A DNA stretch of 64,000 nucleotides from Micromonospora zingiberis (GCF_004331455.1 NZ_SJJR01000007.1:62001-126000); one strand, 5' to 3'. Positions 10,065-19,338 are shown, numbered from the stretch's first letter. The notes: generated by a model not told the origin, from the letters alone. A program made the numbers and translations.

Positions 10065-11417
10065 ATGGCGCCCACGTCACCCCCCATTGACCAGGCGATC
10101 GGCCGGCTGCTGCGCCCCCGCGACGCCGCGCTGATGAGTCCCGCCCTGCTCTGTGGCGAGCCGGGCTCGACCGCCGCCCGGCTCCAGGTGCGGGTGGGCC
10201 GGACCAACTGGCCCACCCTGGTACGCCAGGACGCCACCGGCGCGGTGCAGGCGGCGACCGTACGCGACACCCGGCTGGTTCTGGTTGGCGGGCGCTCCTT
10301 CGGCTGGGTGCACCAGGCGGTGCGCACACTGCGGCCGGCCGGTCGGTTCCCGATCGCGGTGCTCGCCACCGACGTGCAACCCGAACAGGTGCTGACCCTG
10401 CTCGACGCGGGTGCCAATCTCGTTCTGGAGAGCCACGCCGGGGCTCGGGAGGTGCTCGCCCGACTGCTGGCGCTGTGCCGCAGCTCGCTCGGTGACTCCG
10501 GCGGGCAGGTGCGCTGGTTGCACGCCGGCGAACTGCGTCTCGACCTCGCCGCGCGGCGCTGCGTCCTCGCCGAGACACCGATCCCGCTCGGCCACAACGA
10601 GTTCGACCTGCTCGCCTACCTGATGGGCAGGTCGCAGCAGGTGGTGCCGCAACACGAGATTCTCCAGCAGGTCTGGGGCTGGCGACAGGGCGATGGCAGC
10701 AACACCCTGCGCATCCACATCGGGCGACTGCGCCGCAAGCTCGGCGACACCGCCGTCCGGCCACAGTGGATCGGTTCGGTACGCGGCGTCGGCTACCAGT
10801 TCCTGCCGCCGGTGGCCGAACTCGGTGACGACCGGGGCTCCGACCGGCTGCGGGAGTCCATGGCGTTGCTCAACGCCCAGGCCGACGCGCTCAAGGCACT
10901 CGTCGACGGTGTGACGGCGGCGGCGGACGAGACAGCCGTCGCGGAAACCGTGGTGCAGTGGGCGGTCGATCGGGGGTTCAGCGACGCGGCCACCGTATTC
11001 CGATTCGACCTCGACCAGACTGATCCCCTCCGCCGGACCGCCGGAGCGTCCCGCCTGGTCGCCTCCGCCGGCATGTCGGCCCGGTGGCAGCAGTCCATCT
11101 CCACCGGCCACCCGATCAGCGACGGCTTCCTCGGCGCCGAGGTCTACAGCAGCGGCAAGGTCGTCCAGCTGCGGGACATGAGTGGCCTGGCCAAGCGTTT
11201 CCCGTTCACTGCCCGCATGTCCTACGACGAGGACCTGCACGCCTGCGTGCTGTTCCCGCTGCACGTACATGGTCTGATCTGGGGCGACCTGGCCTTCGTC
11301 TCGCGTACCGACCGGGCCTTCACGCCGGCCCGGACCGCGTTCCTGCGCACCGTCGCCGGGGTGGTGTCGCTCGCGTTCGCCGCGCAGGCCGGCCGACCAG
11401 GGGCGCACGATGCGTGA
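10065..11417 (+). CDS. Atypical OmpR-type regulator with degenerate receiver and C-terminal GAF domain
   Basis: 450 residues. Residues 60-140 look like the second half of a receiver domain (PIAVLATDVQPEQVLTLLDAGANLVLES), but no phospho-acceptor Asp or conserved Lys is recognisable. Residues 150-250 form an OmpR/PhoB winged helix (LGHNEFDLLAYLMGR, TLRIHIGRLRRKLGD, GVGYQFLPP). Residues 265-440 resemble a GAF sensor domain. This order suggests direct ligand sensing instead of phosphorelay. It starts 5 bp after the ATPase and overlaps the following ornithine-cyclodeaminase-like gene by 8 bp, so it is probably the pathway-specific regulator of this operon. Confidence 0.75.
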   Translation: MAPTSPPIDQAIGRLLRPRDAALMSPALLCGEPGSTAARLQVRVGRTNWPTLVRQDATGAVQAATVRDTRLVLVGGRSFGWVHQAVRTLRPAGRFPIAVLATDVQPEQVLTLLDAGANLVLESHAGAREVLARLLALCRSSLGDSGGQVRWLHAGELRLDLAARRCVLAETPIPLGHNEFDLLAYLMGRSQQVVPQHEILQQVWGWRQGDGSNTLRIHIGRLRRKLGDTAVRPQWIGSVRGVGYQFLPPVAELGDDRGSDRLRESMALLNAQADALKALVDGVTAAADETAVAETVVQWAVDRGFSDAATVFRFDLDQTDPLRRTAGASRLVASAGMSARWQQSISTGHPISDGFLGAEVYSSGKVVQLRDMSGLAKRFPFTARMSYDEDLHACVLFPLHVHGLIWGDLAFVSRTDRAFTPARTAFLRTVAGVVSLAFAAQAGRPGAHDA

Positions 11418-12327
11418 GTACGACGACGCCCACGTCGATCGGTGGGTCGACCGGGCGGCCCTCGTCGCCGAGGTGACCCGCTGCCTGGCCGACCTGGGCC
11501 GGGGCGAGGCCGAGCAGGCACCGAAGCAACTACTGCCGATGGTCGGTGGCGGCTTCTTCCTCACCCTGGCCGGTGTCGTGCCCCGGCTCGGTCTCGCCGT
11601 GGCCAAATGGGCGTCCTACCGGCCCACGGCCGACGGCGCCGCGAGCCGGTCCACCGCCACGATCCTGGTCAGCGCCGCCGACCGGGGCGACCCGTTGGCG
11701 CGGATCCACGGGATGCGGGCCACCGAGGCACGCACCGCGGCCACCGCGGTGGCGGTGGCTCGGGCGGCCCGGCCGGACACGGTGCTGCGTCGGATCGGCC
11801 TGCTCGGCTTCGGGCCGACCAACCGGAGCGTCCTGGACACCGTGCTCGCGACCCTCGACACGGTCGAGGAAGTCCGGATAGTGGTCCGTACGGAGCGCAC
11901 CGCCCAGCTCGTACGCCGGCAGTCGACCCGGCGCGGGCCGACGGTCAGTGTCGGCACCGACCCGGCGGCGCTGGCCGGCGTCGACCTCGCCGTGTCGGCC
12001 ACCGGTGCCACGGCGGCGGTGGCCGATCTCGACCTGATCGCCCCCGACGGTGTCGTGGTATGTCTCGACGGCGCGCACATCTGGCGGCACGGTGGCGCGG
12101 CGGAACTGCTCGACGACCGGGTGGTTGCCGGACGGGTCCCCAGCGTGGCGCGAATGTTCTGCGGCGTCGAACCGCCGGCCGGTCGGCTGCTGCTGGACGT
12201 GGCGGGCAGCGCCGTCGCGGACGCCGCACTGGCATCGCTGTTGTTGCGTACCGCCGACCCGGGCCGGCTCACGCCGCGCGGTGCGGACCCCCAGCCGGAC
12301 GCGGCGTCGCCGGGGCGGCTGTCATGA
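11410..12327 (+). CDS. Ornithine cyclodeaminase / mu-crystallin family NAD(P)-dependent protein
   Basis: 305 residues, typical family length. Early residues resemble the substrate-binding half (KWASYRPTADGA, ILVSAADRGDPLARIHG, RATEARTAATAVAVARAARP). The Rossmann part shows IGLLGFGPTNRSVL (a GxGxxN variant of the usual GxGxQA), then DLAVSATGAT and GVVVCLDGAH. The family includes ornithine cyclodeaminase, ketimine reductases and SbnB-type dehydrogenases. The altered dinucleotide loop makes the exact reaction uncertain. Its start overlaps the regulator gene and its stop overlaps the MFS gene (ATGA at 12324). A role in breaking down or reducing an imine intermediate is inferred. Confidence 0.75.
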   Translation: MREYDDAHVDRWVDRAALVAEVTRCLADLGRGEAEQAPKQLLPMVGGGFFLTLAGVVPRLGLAVAKWASYRPTADGAASRSTATILVSAADRGDPLARIHGMRATEARTAATAVAVARAARPDTVLRRIGLLGFGPTNRSVLDTVLATLDTVEEVRIVVRTERTAQLVRRQSTRRGPTVSVGTDPAALAGVDLAVSATGATAAVADLDLIAPDGVVVCLDGAHIWRHGGAAELLDDRVVAGRVPSVARMFCGVEPPAGRLLLDVAGSAVADAALASLLLRTADPGRLTPRGADPQPDAASPGRLS

Positions 12328-13436
12328 CGTACCGACTCGGCCGGCCGGGCCGGCTCGGCCCGATAGTCGTGGCGCAGACCGCCGCCGCCGGCTTCTCCAG
12401 CTTTCCCAGCCCGTTCTACCACCGGATCGCCGGCGCCACCGGTTCGCCGTGGACCACCACCCTGCTCTTCGTCGCGCACGGTACAGCCGCAGCCGCGGCG
12501 ATGGCGCTGCTGACCCGCCCGGCCCTGGCCGCGCGGGTCACCCGGCTCGGGCCCGGCCGCCTGATACCCGCCCTGCTGCTGATCGACGCGGCCGGCGCGG
12601 TACCGCTGATCCTCGCACCGGAGCCGGCGGGAGTCGGCCCGTTGCTGCTCGGCCGGATCATCACCGGCGCCGCGATGGGGGCACTGACCCCGCTGACCAC
12701 CACCGTGCTGGCCCAGCACCGGCACGGCACCGTCCTGGCCACCGGCGCCATCTTCGGCGGCGTCGGCGGCGGTGCGCTCATCGCCGGCGCACTGGCGGCA
12801 TCCGGCCTGCCCCGGGAAGCGGTCTTCGGCATCGGCGCGCTCGGCCTGCTCGCCGCGGCCGCCGCTGCCGGACGCCGGCAACCCGACGTGCACCGGCCGG
12901 CCGCCGAGGACCCCGGCGGCGACCGCCCTGTCGAACCGGTTCGCCCCGAGGCGCCGGCCCCGCCGCCGAGGGCGACCGGCGGCGGGAACACCCTGATCAT
13001 CGGCGGCGCCGCACTGGCGTTCACGGCCAACGGCGTCCTCGGGCTGTTCAGCTCGACCCTGCCCGGGCTGATCGCGGAGCGCTCCGGCGGGTCGGAACTC
13101 GTGGCCGGGGCCAGCGCCGGACTGGTCCTGCTCGCCGCCGGCGCGGCCCGGCTGGGCGTGACCCGGGCACCGGCCGCCGTGGTGCGTGGGGTCGCCCTCG
13201 CGGTCGCGCTGCTCGGCACCGTCATGTTCGTCGCGGGCCTGCGCGCCGACACGGTGCCGGTGGCGCTCACCGGCGGGATCCTGCTCGGTGCCGCCGCCGG
13301 GATCGGCTACGACACCGCCCTGGCGGTCGCCACCGGACACCGTGCCCAGGTCCGGCTGATCGCCCGCGTGCAGTACGCCGGTCAGCTCGGACTCGTCCTG
13401 CCCGTGGCGGCCTACCCGCTTGTGGTGCCGCCGTGA
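12324..13436 (+). CDS. MFS transporter
   Basis: 370 residues, nearly all hydrophobic, with 10-12 predicted membrane helices and a Pro/Arg-rich central cytoplasmic loop near residues 185-215, as in major facilitator carriers. The start ATG overlaps the previous stop. RITGAAMGALTPLTTTVLAQHRHG resembles the motif region after helix 4. Located inside the hydantoinase operon, it could import the substrate or export a product; direction is not visible. Confidence 0.7.
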   Translation: MTYRLGRPGRLGPIVVAQTAAAGFSSFPSPFYHRIAGATGSPWTTTLLFVAHGTAAAAAMALLTRPALAARVTRLGPGRLIPALLLIDAAGAVPLILAPEPAGVGPLLLGRIITGAAMGALTPLTTTVLAQHRHGTVLATGAIFGGVGGGALIAGALAASGLPREAVFGIGALGLLAAAAAAGRRQPDVHRPAAEDPGGDRPVEPVRPEAPAPPPRATGGGNTLIIGGAALAFTANGVLGLFSSTLPGLIAERSGGSELVAGASAGLVLLAAGAARLGVTRAPAAVVRGVALAVALLGTVMFVAGLRADTVPVALTGGILLGAAAGIGYDTALAVATGHRAQVRLIARVQYAGQLGLVLPVAAYPLVVPP

Positions 13437-13488
13437 CCGTACCCGCCGTTTCGTACCCCGCCCGTCATCGAGTCCAAGGACACCAACC

Positions 13489-15579
13489 ATGCGAGTGAGT
13501 TTCGACATCGGCGGCACCTTCACCGACCTGGTCCTGCTGGACGAGCGATCCGGCCGCGCCTGGCTGGGCAAGTGCCTGACCACCTACGACGACTTCAGCC
13601 GCGCCATCGCCCAGGGCATCCGTGAACTGCTCGGCACCGGCGACCTCGGACCCGCGGACGTGGACCACCCGGTCGTCGGTGCGACCACCCTGGTCACCAA
13701 CGCGCTCATCGAACGCCGGGGTGCCGACACCGCCCTGATCACCACCCGAGGCTTCGGCGACACCGTCGAGATCGGCCGGGAATGGCGCTACGACCTGTAC
13801 GACCAGCAGCTGCAACTGCCCGATCCGCTGGTGCCTGTGCGGCAACGGTTCGAGGTGACCGAACGGCTGCGCGCCGACGGCGCCGTCCACACGCCCCTCG
13901 CTCTCGACGAGATCGGCCGGATCGCGGACCGGATCGCCGAGAGCGGCGTCGAGTCGGTGGCCGTCTGCCTGCTGCACTCGTACGCGAACTCCGCGCACGA
14001 GGAGGCGGTCGGCGCCGTCCTCGCCGAGCGACTGCCCGGCGTGCCGGTCACCCTCTCCAGCCACCTGGTGCCGGTGATCCGCGAGTACGAGCGCACCGTC
14101 ACCACGCTCGCCAACGCGTACGTGCGGCCGGTGGCCGGCGAGCACTTCGCCGATGTGGAACGCGCCATCGGTCAGGTGGGCATCGCCCAACCGCTGGTGT
14201 TGATGCAGTCCAACGGTGGTGTCGTCTCCACGGCGACGGCCCGGCAGTATCCGCTGCGGCTGCTGGAGTCGGGGCCGGCGGCCGGCGCGATCGGCGCCGC
14301 GTACGTCGGGCAACGGCTCGGCCTGGACCGGCTGATCGCCTTCGACATGGGCGGCACCACCGCCAAGGTGTGCGTGGTGGAGAACGGCACCCCGGCCGTG
14401 CACCACGGCTTCGAGGTGGGTCGGGTGCACCGGCTCAAGCCCGGCAGCGGACTGCCGGTGGCCATGCCGGTGGTCGACATGCTGGAGATCGGTGCCGGCG
14501 GTGGTTCGATCGCCGCCCTGGATCCACTCGGGCTGCTCAAGGTCGGGCCGCACAGCGCCGGATCCCGCCCCGGCCCCGCCGGGTACGGCCTCGGTGGCGA
14601 ACAGCCGACCGTCACCGACGCCGACCTGGTCCTCGGCTACCTCGACCCGGACTACTTCCTCGGTGGCCGGATGAGCCTCGACGTCGATGCCGCCCGGCGG
14701 GCCATGCTCGCCCACCTCGGGCCGGCCTTCGACGACGACCCGGTCGCCGCAGCGGCGGGCATCGTCCGGGTGGTCGACGAGCACATGGCGCTGGCGATGC
14801 GGGTGCACGCCACCGAACGCGGACACGACCCGAGGACCTTCACGATGCTCGCCTTCGGCGGCGCCGCGCCGGTGCACGCCGCCCGGGTGGCCCGGATCCT
14901 CGGCCTACGCCGGGTCGTGATCCCGACCGCCGCCGGGGTGCTGTCGGCGACCGGTCTGCTCGTCGCGCCGCCGATGGTGGAGACCTCACGGACCCGGCTG
15001 ACCGAACTCGCGCAGTGGTCGGACGCCGCCGTCGCCGAGGTGTACGCCGGGCTGGTCGGCCAGGCCGCGGCCGAACTCGCCGAGCCGGTCGACCGGGTCG
15101 AACGCTTCGTCGACATGCGCTTCGTCGGCCAGGGGTTCGAGATCGAGGTGCCGGTGGCCGACACCGACGGGCCGGAGCAGTACCTGACCCGGTTCGCCGC
15201 CGAATACCAGCGGGTCTACGGCGTCCGTCCGGACTACCAGCGGGCGGAGGTGGTGACCTGGCGAGTCCGCGCCTACGGCCGCTTCACCCAGCCGGAACTG
15301 GTCCGGACCGCGCCCGACACCCGCGCGGCGGCGGACGCGCCGCGTACCCGGCAGGTGTGGTTCCCGGAGACCGGCCTGACCGAGGCGCCGGTGCTGCGGA
15401 TGCTGGCCCAGCCGCCGGGCACCCGGGTCGTCGGCCCGGCGATCTTCCAACTGCCGGAGAGCACCGCGGTGGTGGGCCCGGGGGACCTGGCCGAGGTGGA
15501 CCGGGACGGCAACCTGCACATCATGGTGAACCTGCCCTCGGCCAACCAGGACATTCGGCGCAGCGAGGTGGCGGCATGA
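13489..15579 (+). CDS. hyuA: Hydantoinase/oxoprolinase family protein, subunit A
   Basis: 696 residues, normal for HyuA. The N-terminus has the actin-like ATPase motif DIGGTFTDLVLLDE. Further family marks are GATTLVTNALIERRGADTALI, SSHLVPVIREYERTVTTLANAYV, MQSNGGVVS, DMGGTTAKVCVVENG, IGAGGGSIA and the HAARVARILGLRRVVIPTAAGVLSATGLL block. The family uses ATP to open five-membered cyclic amides (hydantoins, 5-oxoproline) together with subunit B, encoded at 16480. ATG at 13489 is chosen over an upstream in-frame start because of the AAGGA site at 13476. Its stop overlaps the next start. Exact substrate unknown. Confidence 0.9.
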   Translation: MRVSFDIGGTFTDLVLLDERSGRAWLGKCLTTYDDFSRAIAQGIRELLGTGDLGPADVDHPVVGATTLVTNALIERRGADTALITTRGFGDTVEIGREWRYDLYDQQLQLPDPLVPVRQRFEVTERLRADGAVHTPLALDEIGRIADRIAESGVESVAVCLLHSYANSAHEEAVGAVLAERLPGVPVTLSSHLVPVIREYERTVTTLANAYVRPVAGEHFADVERAIGQVGIAQPLVLMQSNGGVVSTATARQYPLRLLESGPAAGAIGAAYVGQRLGLDRLIAFDMGGTTAKVCVVENGTPAVHHGFEVGRVHRLKPGSGLPVAMPVVDMLEIGAGGGSIAALDPLGLLKVGPHSAGSRPGPAGYGLGGEQPTVTDADLVLGYLDPDYFLGGRMSLDVDAARRAMLAHLGPAFDDDPVAAAAGIVRVVDEHMALAMRVHATERGHDPRTFTMLAFGGAAPVHAARVARILGLRRVVIPTAAGVLSATGLLVAPPMVETSRTRLTELAQWSDAAVAEVYAGLVGQAAAELAEPVDRVERFVDMRFVGQGFEIEVPVADTDGPEQYLTRFAAEYQRVYGVRPDYQRAEVVTWRVRAYGRFTQPELVRTAPDTRAAADAPRTRQVWFPETGLTEAPVLRMLAQPPGTRVVGPAIFQLPESTAVVGPGDLAEVDRDGNLHIMVNLPSANQDIRRSEVAA

Positions 15580-16469
15580 GATCCCTCGACTGGCTGGACC
15601 GGATCGGGCTGCCACCCGGTGACCCGGCGCAGCCGGCCACCAGCACCGGCCGATTCGCCGACGGTGGCTGGTACAAGTGGGAGGTCGCCGGGGCGCTCGA
15701 CGCGGCCTCGGTGCGCCGGCTGACCGAACTGCTCGCCCCGCACGGGGTACGGCTGCACCAGGCGACCAACACGGTCGGCACGATGCGCTACCTCGACGCC
15801 GAGGTGGTCGACCTGGTGCAGACCTGCCGGGAACTGGGCGTGCAGCTGCGGATGGCGGTCGGCCCGCGGGGCCTGTTCGACATCGGCGGACAGAAACTCG
15901 CCGCCGGCCCGGTCGCCGCCGCCAGCGCCTACCGGCTGCGCGGCACCGACCAGCTCGCCCAGGCCGTCGAGGACGTGGCACACGCCGTCGACCTCGGCGT
16001 ACGCGGCTTCCTCGTCTTCGACGAGGGACTGTTGACCGTGCTGGACCGGCTCCGGGCCGATGGGGTGCTGCCGGCCGAACTGCGGCTGAAGGCCTCGTCC
16101 AACATGGGCGCCGGCAATCCCGCCCACGCGAGGCTGCTCGCCCAGCTCGGCGCCGACTCGGTCAACCTGCAACGTGATCTCGACGTCCGCATGCTGGCCG
16201 CGGTTCGGGCCGCCACCGACGTGGCACTGGACCTGCACACGGACAACCCACCCGGCACCGGCGGTTTCGTCCGGGGCTACGACGTGCCGCAGATGGTGCG
16301 GGTCGCCGCCCCGGTCTACCTGAAGACCGGGAACGCCGCCCAGGACTTCTCCGACGAACCGCCGTCACCACGGCAACTCGCCGCGATCACCCACCAGCTG
16401 CTGCTCGACCAGCAGTTGGTGACGCGACTCGAACCCTCGGCGACCCCATCCGACCAACCCGAGTTCTAG
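15576..16469 (+). CDS. U32-peptidase-like TIM-barrel protein between hyuA and hyuB
   Basis: 297 residues, start ATG overlapping the hyuA stop. The second half reads LRLKASSNMGAGNPAHARLLAQ, then LGADSVNLQRDL, LDLHTDNPPGTGGFVRGYDV and APVYLKTGN, which resembles proteins annotated as the U32 peptidase family, a TIM barrel. The first half has VRLHQATNTVGTMRYLD and LRMAVGPRGLFDIGG. Classical collagenase-type U32 cysteine motifs are not evident, so proteolysis should not be assumed. Position between the two hydantoinase subunits implies a step in the same pathway or assistance to the complex. Confidence 0.55.
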   Translation: MRSLDWLDRIGLPPGDPAQPATSTGRFADGGWYKWEVAGALDAASVRRLTELLAPHGVRLHQATNTVGTMRYLDAEVVDLVQTCRELGVQLRMAVGPRGLFDIGGQKLAAGPVAAASAYRLRGTDQLAQAVEDVAHAVDLGVRGFLVFDEGLLTVLDRLRADGVLPAELRLKASSNMGAGNPAHARLLAQLGADSVNLQRDLDVRMLAAVRAATDVALDLHTDNPPGTGGFVRGYDVPQMVRVAAPVYLKTGNAAQDFSDEPPSPRQLAAITHQLLLDQQLVTRLEPSATPSDQPEF

Positions 16470-16479
16470 GAGCCCCGCG

Positions 16480-18018
16480 ATGACGACCTGGGATGCCGCG
16501 ACACTTCAGATCTGGTGGCAGCGGCTGATCTCGGTGGCCGACGAGATGGCCGCCGTGCTGCTGCGTACCGCCTTCAGTTCGGTGGTCCGCGAATCCAACG
16601 ACCTGGCCTGCGCGGTACTGACCGCCGACGGCGAGCTGCTGGTGGAGTACGGCCGCTCGGTGCCGGTCTTCACCGGCTGCGTCTCCGGCACGGTACGGGC
16701 GATGGTCGAGCACTTCGGGGCGGAGAACCTGCGCCCCGGCGACGTGATCGCCACGAACGATCCCTGGTACGGCAACACCCACCTACCCGACCTCACCGCC
16801 GCCACGCCGGTGTTCCGGGACGGCCGGATCGTGGCGTACGTCGCCAGCATCTGCCACCTGTCGGACATCGGCGGCGCCTCGGAGGGCGCGTTCGCGCAGG
16901 ACGTGTACGAGGAGGGTTTCTGCCTGCCGCCGGTCAAACTCGTCGACGCGGGTACGCCGAACCAGCTGGTCCGCCAGATCCTGGCCCGCAACGTACGGGT
17001 GCCGGGCCAGGTGCTCGGCGACGTCGACGCCCTGATCGCCGCGAACGCGCTCGGGGAACGACGGGTACGGGCGATGCTCGACAGCGATCCGGAGCTGGAT
17101 CTGGGTACGGCGGCCGAACACATCTGCGGTGTCACGGAGCGGGCGGTCCGGGAGTCGATCCGGCGGATCCCCGACGGCCGGTACGCCGCCGAGGTGGATC
17201 TGGACGGCTTCGAGGAACCCAAGAAGATCGTCGTGACGGTAGAGGTTGCCGGCGACTCGCTGGTGGTCGACTACGAAGGCACCTCCCCGCAGAGCCGGTT
17301 CGGCATCAACTCGGCCGCACCGACGTACGGCTACACCCGGTACGGGCTGGCCTGCCTGCTGGCCCCGGACGTGCCGAACAACGAGGGCGCCCAGCGGCCC
17401 ATCACCATCCGGGTGCCGAAGGGGTCACTGCTCAACCCCGACAAGCGGGCCGCGGTGAGCGCCAACTTCCCGGCCCACGCCATTCCGGCGGTGCTGTCCC
17501 GGGCGTTGCTGGAACCTCTGCCGGACCGGGTCGCCGCCGCGGCGGGCACCCCGTTCTGGGTGGTCGGCATCCGGGGCACCGCCGCCGACGGCAGCTTCGC
17601 CTCCCTGCTCTGCTTCAACGGCGGGCAGGGTGCCTCGGCCGGGCAGGACGGCCATCCGACGTTGAGCACCCCGAGCAACGTGTCGAACACCCCGGTCGAG
17701 GTGGTGGAGAGCCAGGTTCCGGTCCTGGTGGAGAGCAAGCGGATCGTCCGGGGCTCCGGCGGGGCGGGACGGTGGCGCGGCGGCGACGGACAGGAGATCA
17801 CCATCCGGTCCGTGCATCCCGACCCGCTCGACATCATCTTCCTCACCGAACGCATCGAGCACGCCGCGCCCGGCCTGGCCGGCGGCCAGGACGGGCAGGT
17901 CGGCCTGCTCCAGGTCGACGGGGTCGACGTCGCGGAGCCCAAGGGCCGCACCGCGTTGCCACCCGGCTCGCGGATTCTGCTGCGTACGCCCGCCGGGGGC
18001 GGCTTCGGCCCGGCTTGA
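16480..18018 (+). CDS. hyuB: Hydantoinase/oxoprolinase family protein, subunit B
   Basis: 512 residues, typical HyuB length. Family motifs are LISVADEMAAVLLRTAFSSVVRESNDLACAVL, GDVIATNDPWYGNTHLPDLTAATPVF, HLSDIGGASEGAF, VSANFPAHAIPAVLSRALLEPLPD and GGAGRWRGGDGQE. TAGGAG at 16467 precedes the ATG by a normal spacing. It forms an ATP-dependent lactam-opening complex with HyuA. Cytoplasmic. Confidence 0.92.
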   Translation: MTTWDAATLQIWWQRLISVADEMAAVLLRTAFSSVVRESNDLACAVLTADGELLVEYGRSVPVFTGCVSGTVRAMVEHFGAENLRPGDVIATNDPWYGNTHLPDLTAATPVFRDGRIVAYVASICHLSDIGGASEGAFAQDVYEEGFCLPPVKLVDAGTPNQLVRQILARNVRVPGQVLGDVDALIAANALGERRVRAMLDSDPELDLGTAAEHICGVTERAVRESIRRIPDGRYAAEVDLDGFEEPKKIVVTVEVAGDSLVVDYEGTSPQSRFGINSAAPTYGYTRYGLACLLAPDVPNNEGAQRPITIRVPKGSLLNPDKRAAVSANFPAHAIPAVLSRALLEPLPDRVAAAAGTPFWVVGIRGTAADGSFASLLCFNGGQGASAGQDGHPTLSTPSNVSNTPVEVVESQVPVLVESKRIVRGSGGAGRWRGGDGQEITIRSVHPDPLDIIFLTERIEHAAPGLAGGQDGQVGLLQVDGVDVAEPKGRTALPPGSRILLRTPAGGGFGPA

Positions 18019-18048
18019 TCCATTCATTCAGGAAGGAACGAGATTTCG

Positions 18049-18675
18049 ATGAGCGGTACGCACACACGGTGGGCGAGCCCGGGCACCACAGTCCTGGCGC
18101 CGAAGGGCCGGCTGGCGCTGCGGGTGCGCCCCGGCCAGCGGATCACCGTCACCGACCTTGAGGGACAGCAGGTGATGGACTTCATCGCCGCGATGGTCGC
18201 CGACCCGGACGAGCGACTGTCGGCAATGTTCACCCGGGTCAGCTCCGGGCGGTGGGATCTCCAGCAGGGCCACACCATCTACAGCGACAAGTGCCGCCCG
18301 ATGCTGAAGGTCGTCCACGACGACAACGGCATCCACAACATGACCGGCGGATACTGCACGAGGTACTCCAACGCCTTCCGGTACGCCGTCCAGGACACCT
18401 GGGGTTGTCTGGACAACCTGGCCGGGGACTGGGCCGAACTCGGGCTCGACGTCACCAAGATCAACCCGGATCAGTGCATATCGCTGTTCATGAACATCCT
18501 GCACCATCCGGACGGGCGGATGGAGATCGTCGAGCCCACCACCAAGCCCGGCGACAGCATCGTCTTCGAGGTGCTCGACGAGCTTTACCTGGGCTTCTCC
18601 AACTGTCCCGAGGAGCACAACCCGTGCAACGCCTTCAACCCGACCACCATGTCGGTGACCGTCGAACAGGCATGA
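18049..18675 (+). CDS. DUF1989 / urea carboxylase-associated family protein
   Basis: 208 residues. Features of the family are the early LRVRPGQRITVTDLEGQQVMDFIA, the Cys/His-rich region (GHTIYSDKCRPMLKVVHDD, NMTGGYCTRYSN) and the C-terminal DSIVFEVLDELYLGFSNCPEEHNPCNAF. These proteins usually occur beside urea/allophanate or guanidine-type nitrogen catabolism and may be metal-binding. GGAAGGAACGAG precedes the ATG. As last gene of the operon it supports a nitrogen-scavenging role for the cluster. Biochemical activity is not established from sequence. Confidence 0.8.
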   Translation: MSGTHTRWASPGTTVLAPKGRLALRVRPGQRITVTDLEGQQVMDFIAAMVADPDERLSAMFTRVSSGRWDLQQGHTIYSDKCRPMLKVVHDDNGIHNMTGGYCTRYSNAFRYAVQDTWGCLDNLAGDWAELGLDVTKINPDQCISLFMNILHHPDGRMEIVEPTTKPGDSIVFEVLDELYLGFSNCPEEHNPCNAFNPTTMSVTVEQA

Positions 18676-18692
18676 CAGGTTCCCGGGGATCG

Positions 18693-18712
18693 GTCCGGCC
18701 GGGTTGCCGGAC
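18693..18712 (+). terminator. Possible hairpin at the operon end
   Basis: Perfect 7-bp stem GTCCGGC/GCCGGAC with a 6-nt loop, 18 bp after the DUF1989 stop. There is no T-run, so it is at best a weak or Rho-assisted end signal. Confidence 0.3.
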
Positions 18713-18828
18713 GCGACCCTCCGATCTTCGGCTGACGTGCGAGGCGATCTTCGATCTCGTCGCCGGTAACGCGCACCGCGCCCTGCAGGACCTCCGCGAG
18801 GCCGCCGTGGAGAAGGTCCGAGCGCGTC

Positions 18829-19338
18829 TCAGTGTCCCTCGGTGCCGTCGAGCAGGGCTTGGCGCAGCGCCAGTCGGTGCTCGCGGCGGATCTGCGCCTC
18901 GCGGTAGCGGCGTCGGTCGCCGTCGGTCTGGGGTAGCAGCGGCGGCACCGACCGGGGTTGGCCCTCGTCGTCGACGGCGACCATGACCAGGTGGGCGGTG
19001 GCCACGTCGGTCGGTGGTACCGCTCGGTCCCACCGGTCGGCGGTGACCTTGACGGTGACCTCCATGGAGCTGCGTCCGGCCCAGGTGATGTGGGCATCGA
19101 CGTGGACGACGTCGCCGACGCGGACCGCGCGGAGGAAGGCGGTCTCGTCGATGGCGGCGGTGACTGCCGGGCCGTCGGAGTGCCGGGCGGCGACCACTCC
19201 GGCGACGGAGTCGATGAGGTTGAGGATCCGGCCGCCGTGGACTGTGCCCATCAGGTTGGTGTGGTGCTGGTCCATGATCTGCGACAGGGTCAGGTGGGAG
19301 GCCGACGGTGGTCGGCCGGCGAGCGTGGTGTCGTGCAT
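18829..19338 (-). CDS. Acyl-CoA thioesterase, hotdog fold
   Basis: 169 residues from ATG 19338 (GAGGACGGA upstream). The sequence matches the YciA/acyl-CoA hydrolase pattern: SQIMDQHHTNLMGTVHGGRILNLIDSVAGVVAARHS, then FLRAVRVGDVVHVDAHITWAGRSSMEV. The Asp in NLIDSVAG is in the usual catalytic position. It hydrolyses acyl-CoA to free acid and CoA in the cytoplasm; chain-length preference is unknown. A cobalamin riboswitch (19472-19676) lies upstream in the same orientation with no other gene in between, an unusual pairing for this enzyme. Confidence 0.85.
   Translation of the reverse strand: MHDTTLAGRPPSASHLTLSQIMDQHHTNLMGTVHGGRILNLIDSVAGVVAARHSDGPAVTAAIDETAFLRAVRVGDVVHVDAHITWAGRSSMEVTVKVTADRWDRAVPPTDVATAHLVMVAVDDEGQPRSVPPLLPQTDGDRRRYREAQIRREHRLALRQALLDGTEGH

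Noticed and set aside
15576-16469. Assignment as an active collagenase-type U32 protease
   Set aside because: The barrel resembles the family, but characteristic U32 cysteine motifs were not seen and the context is small-molecule catabolism.
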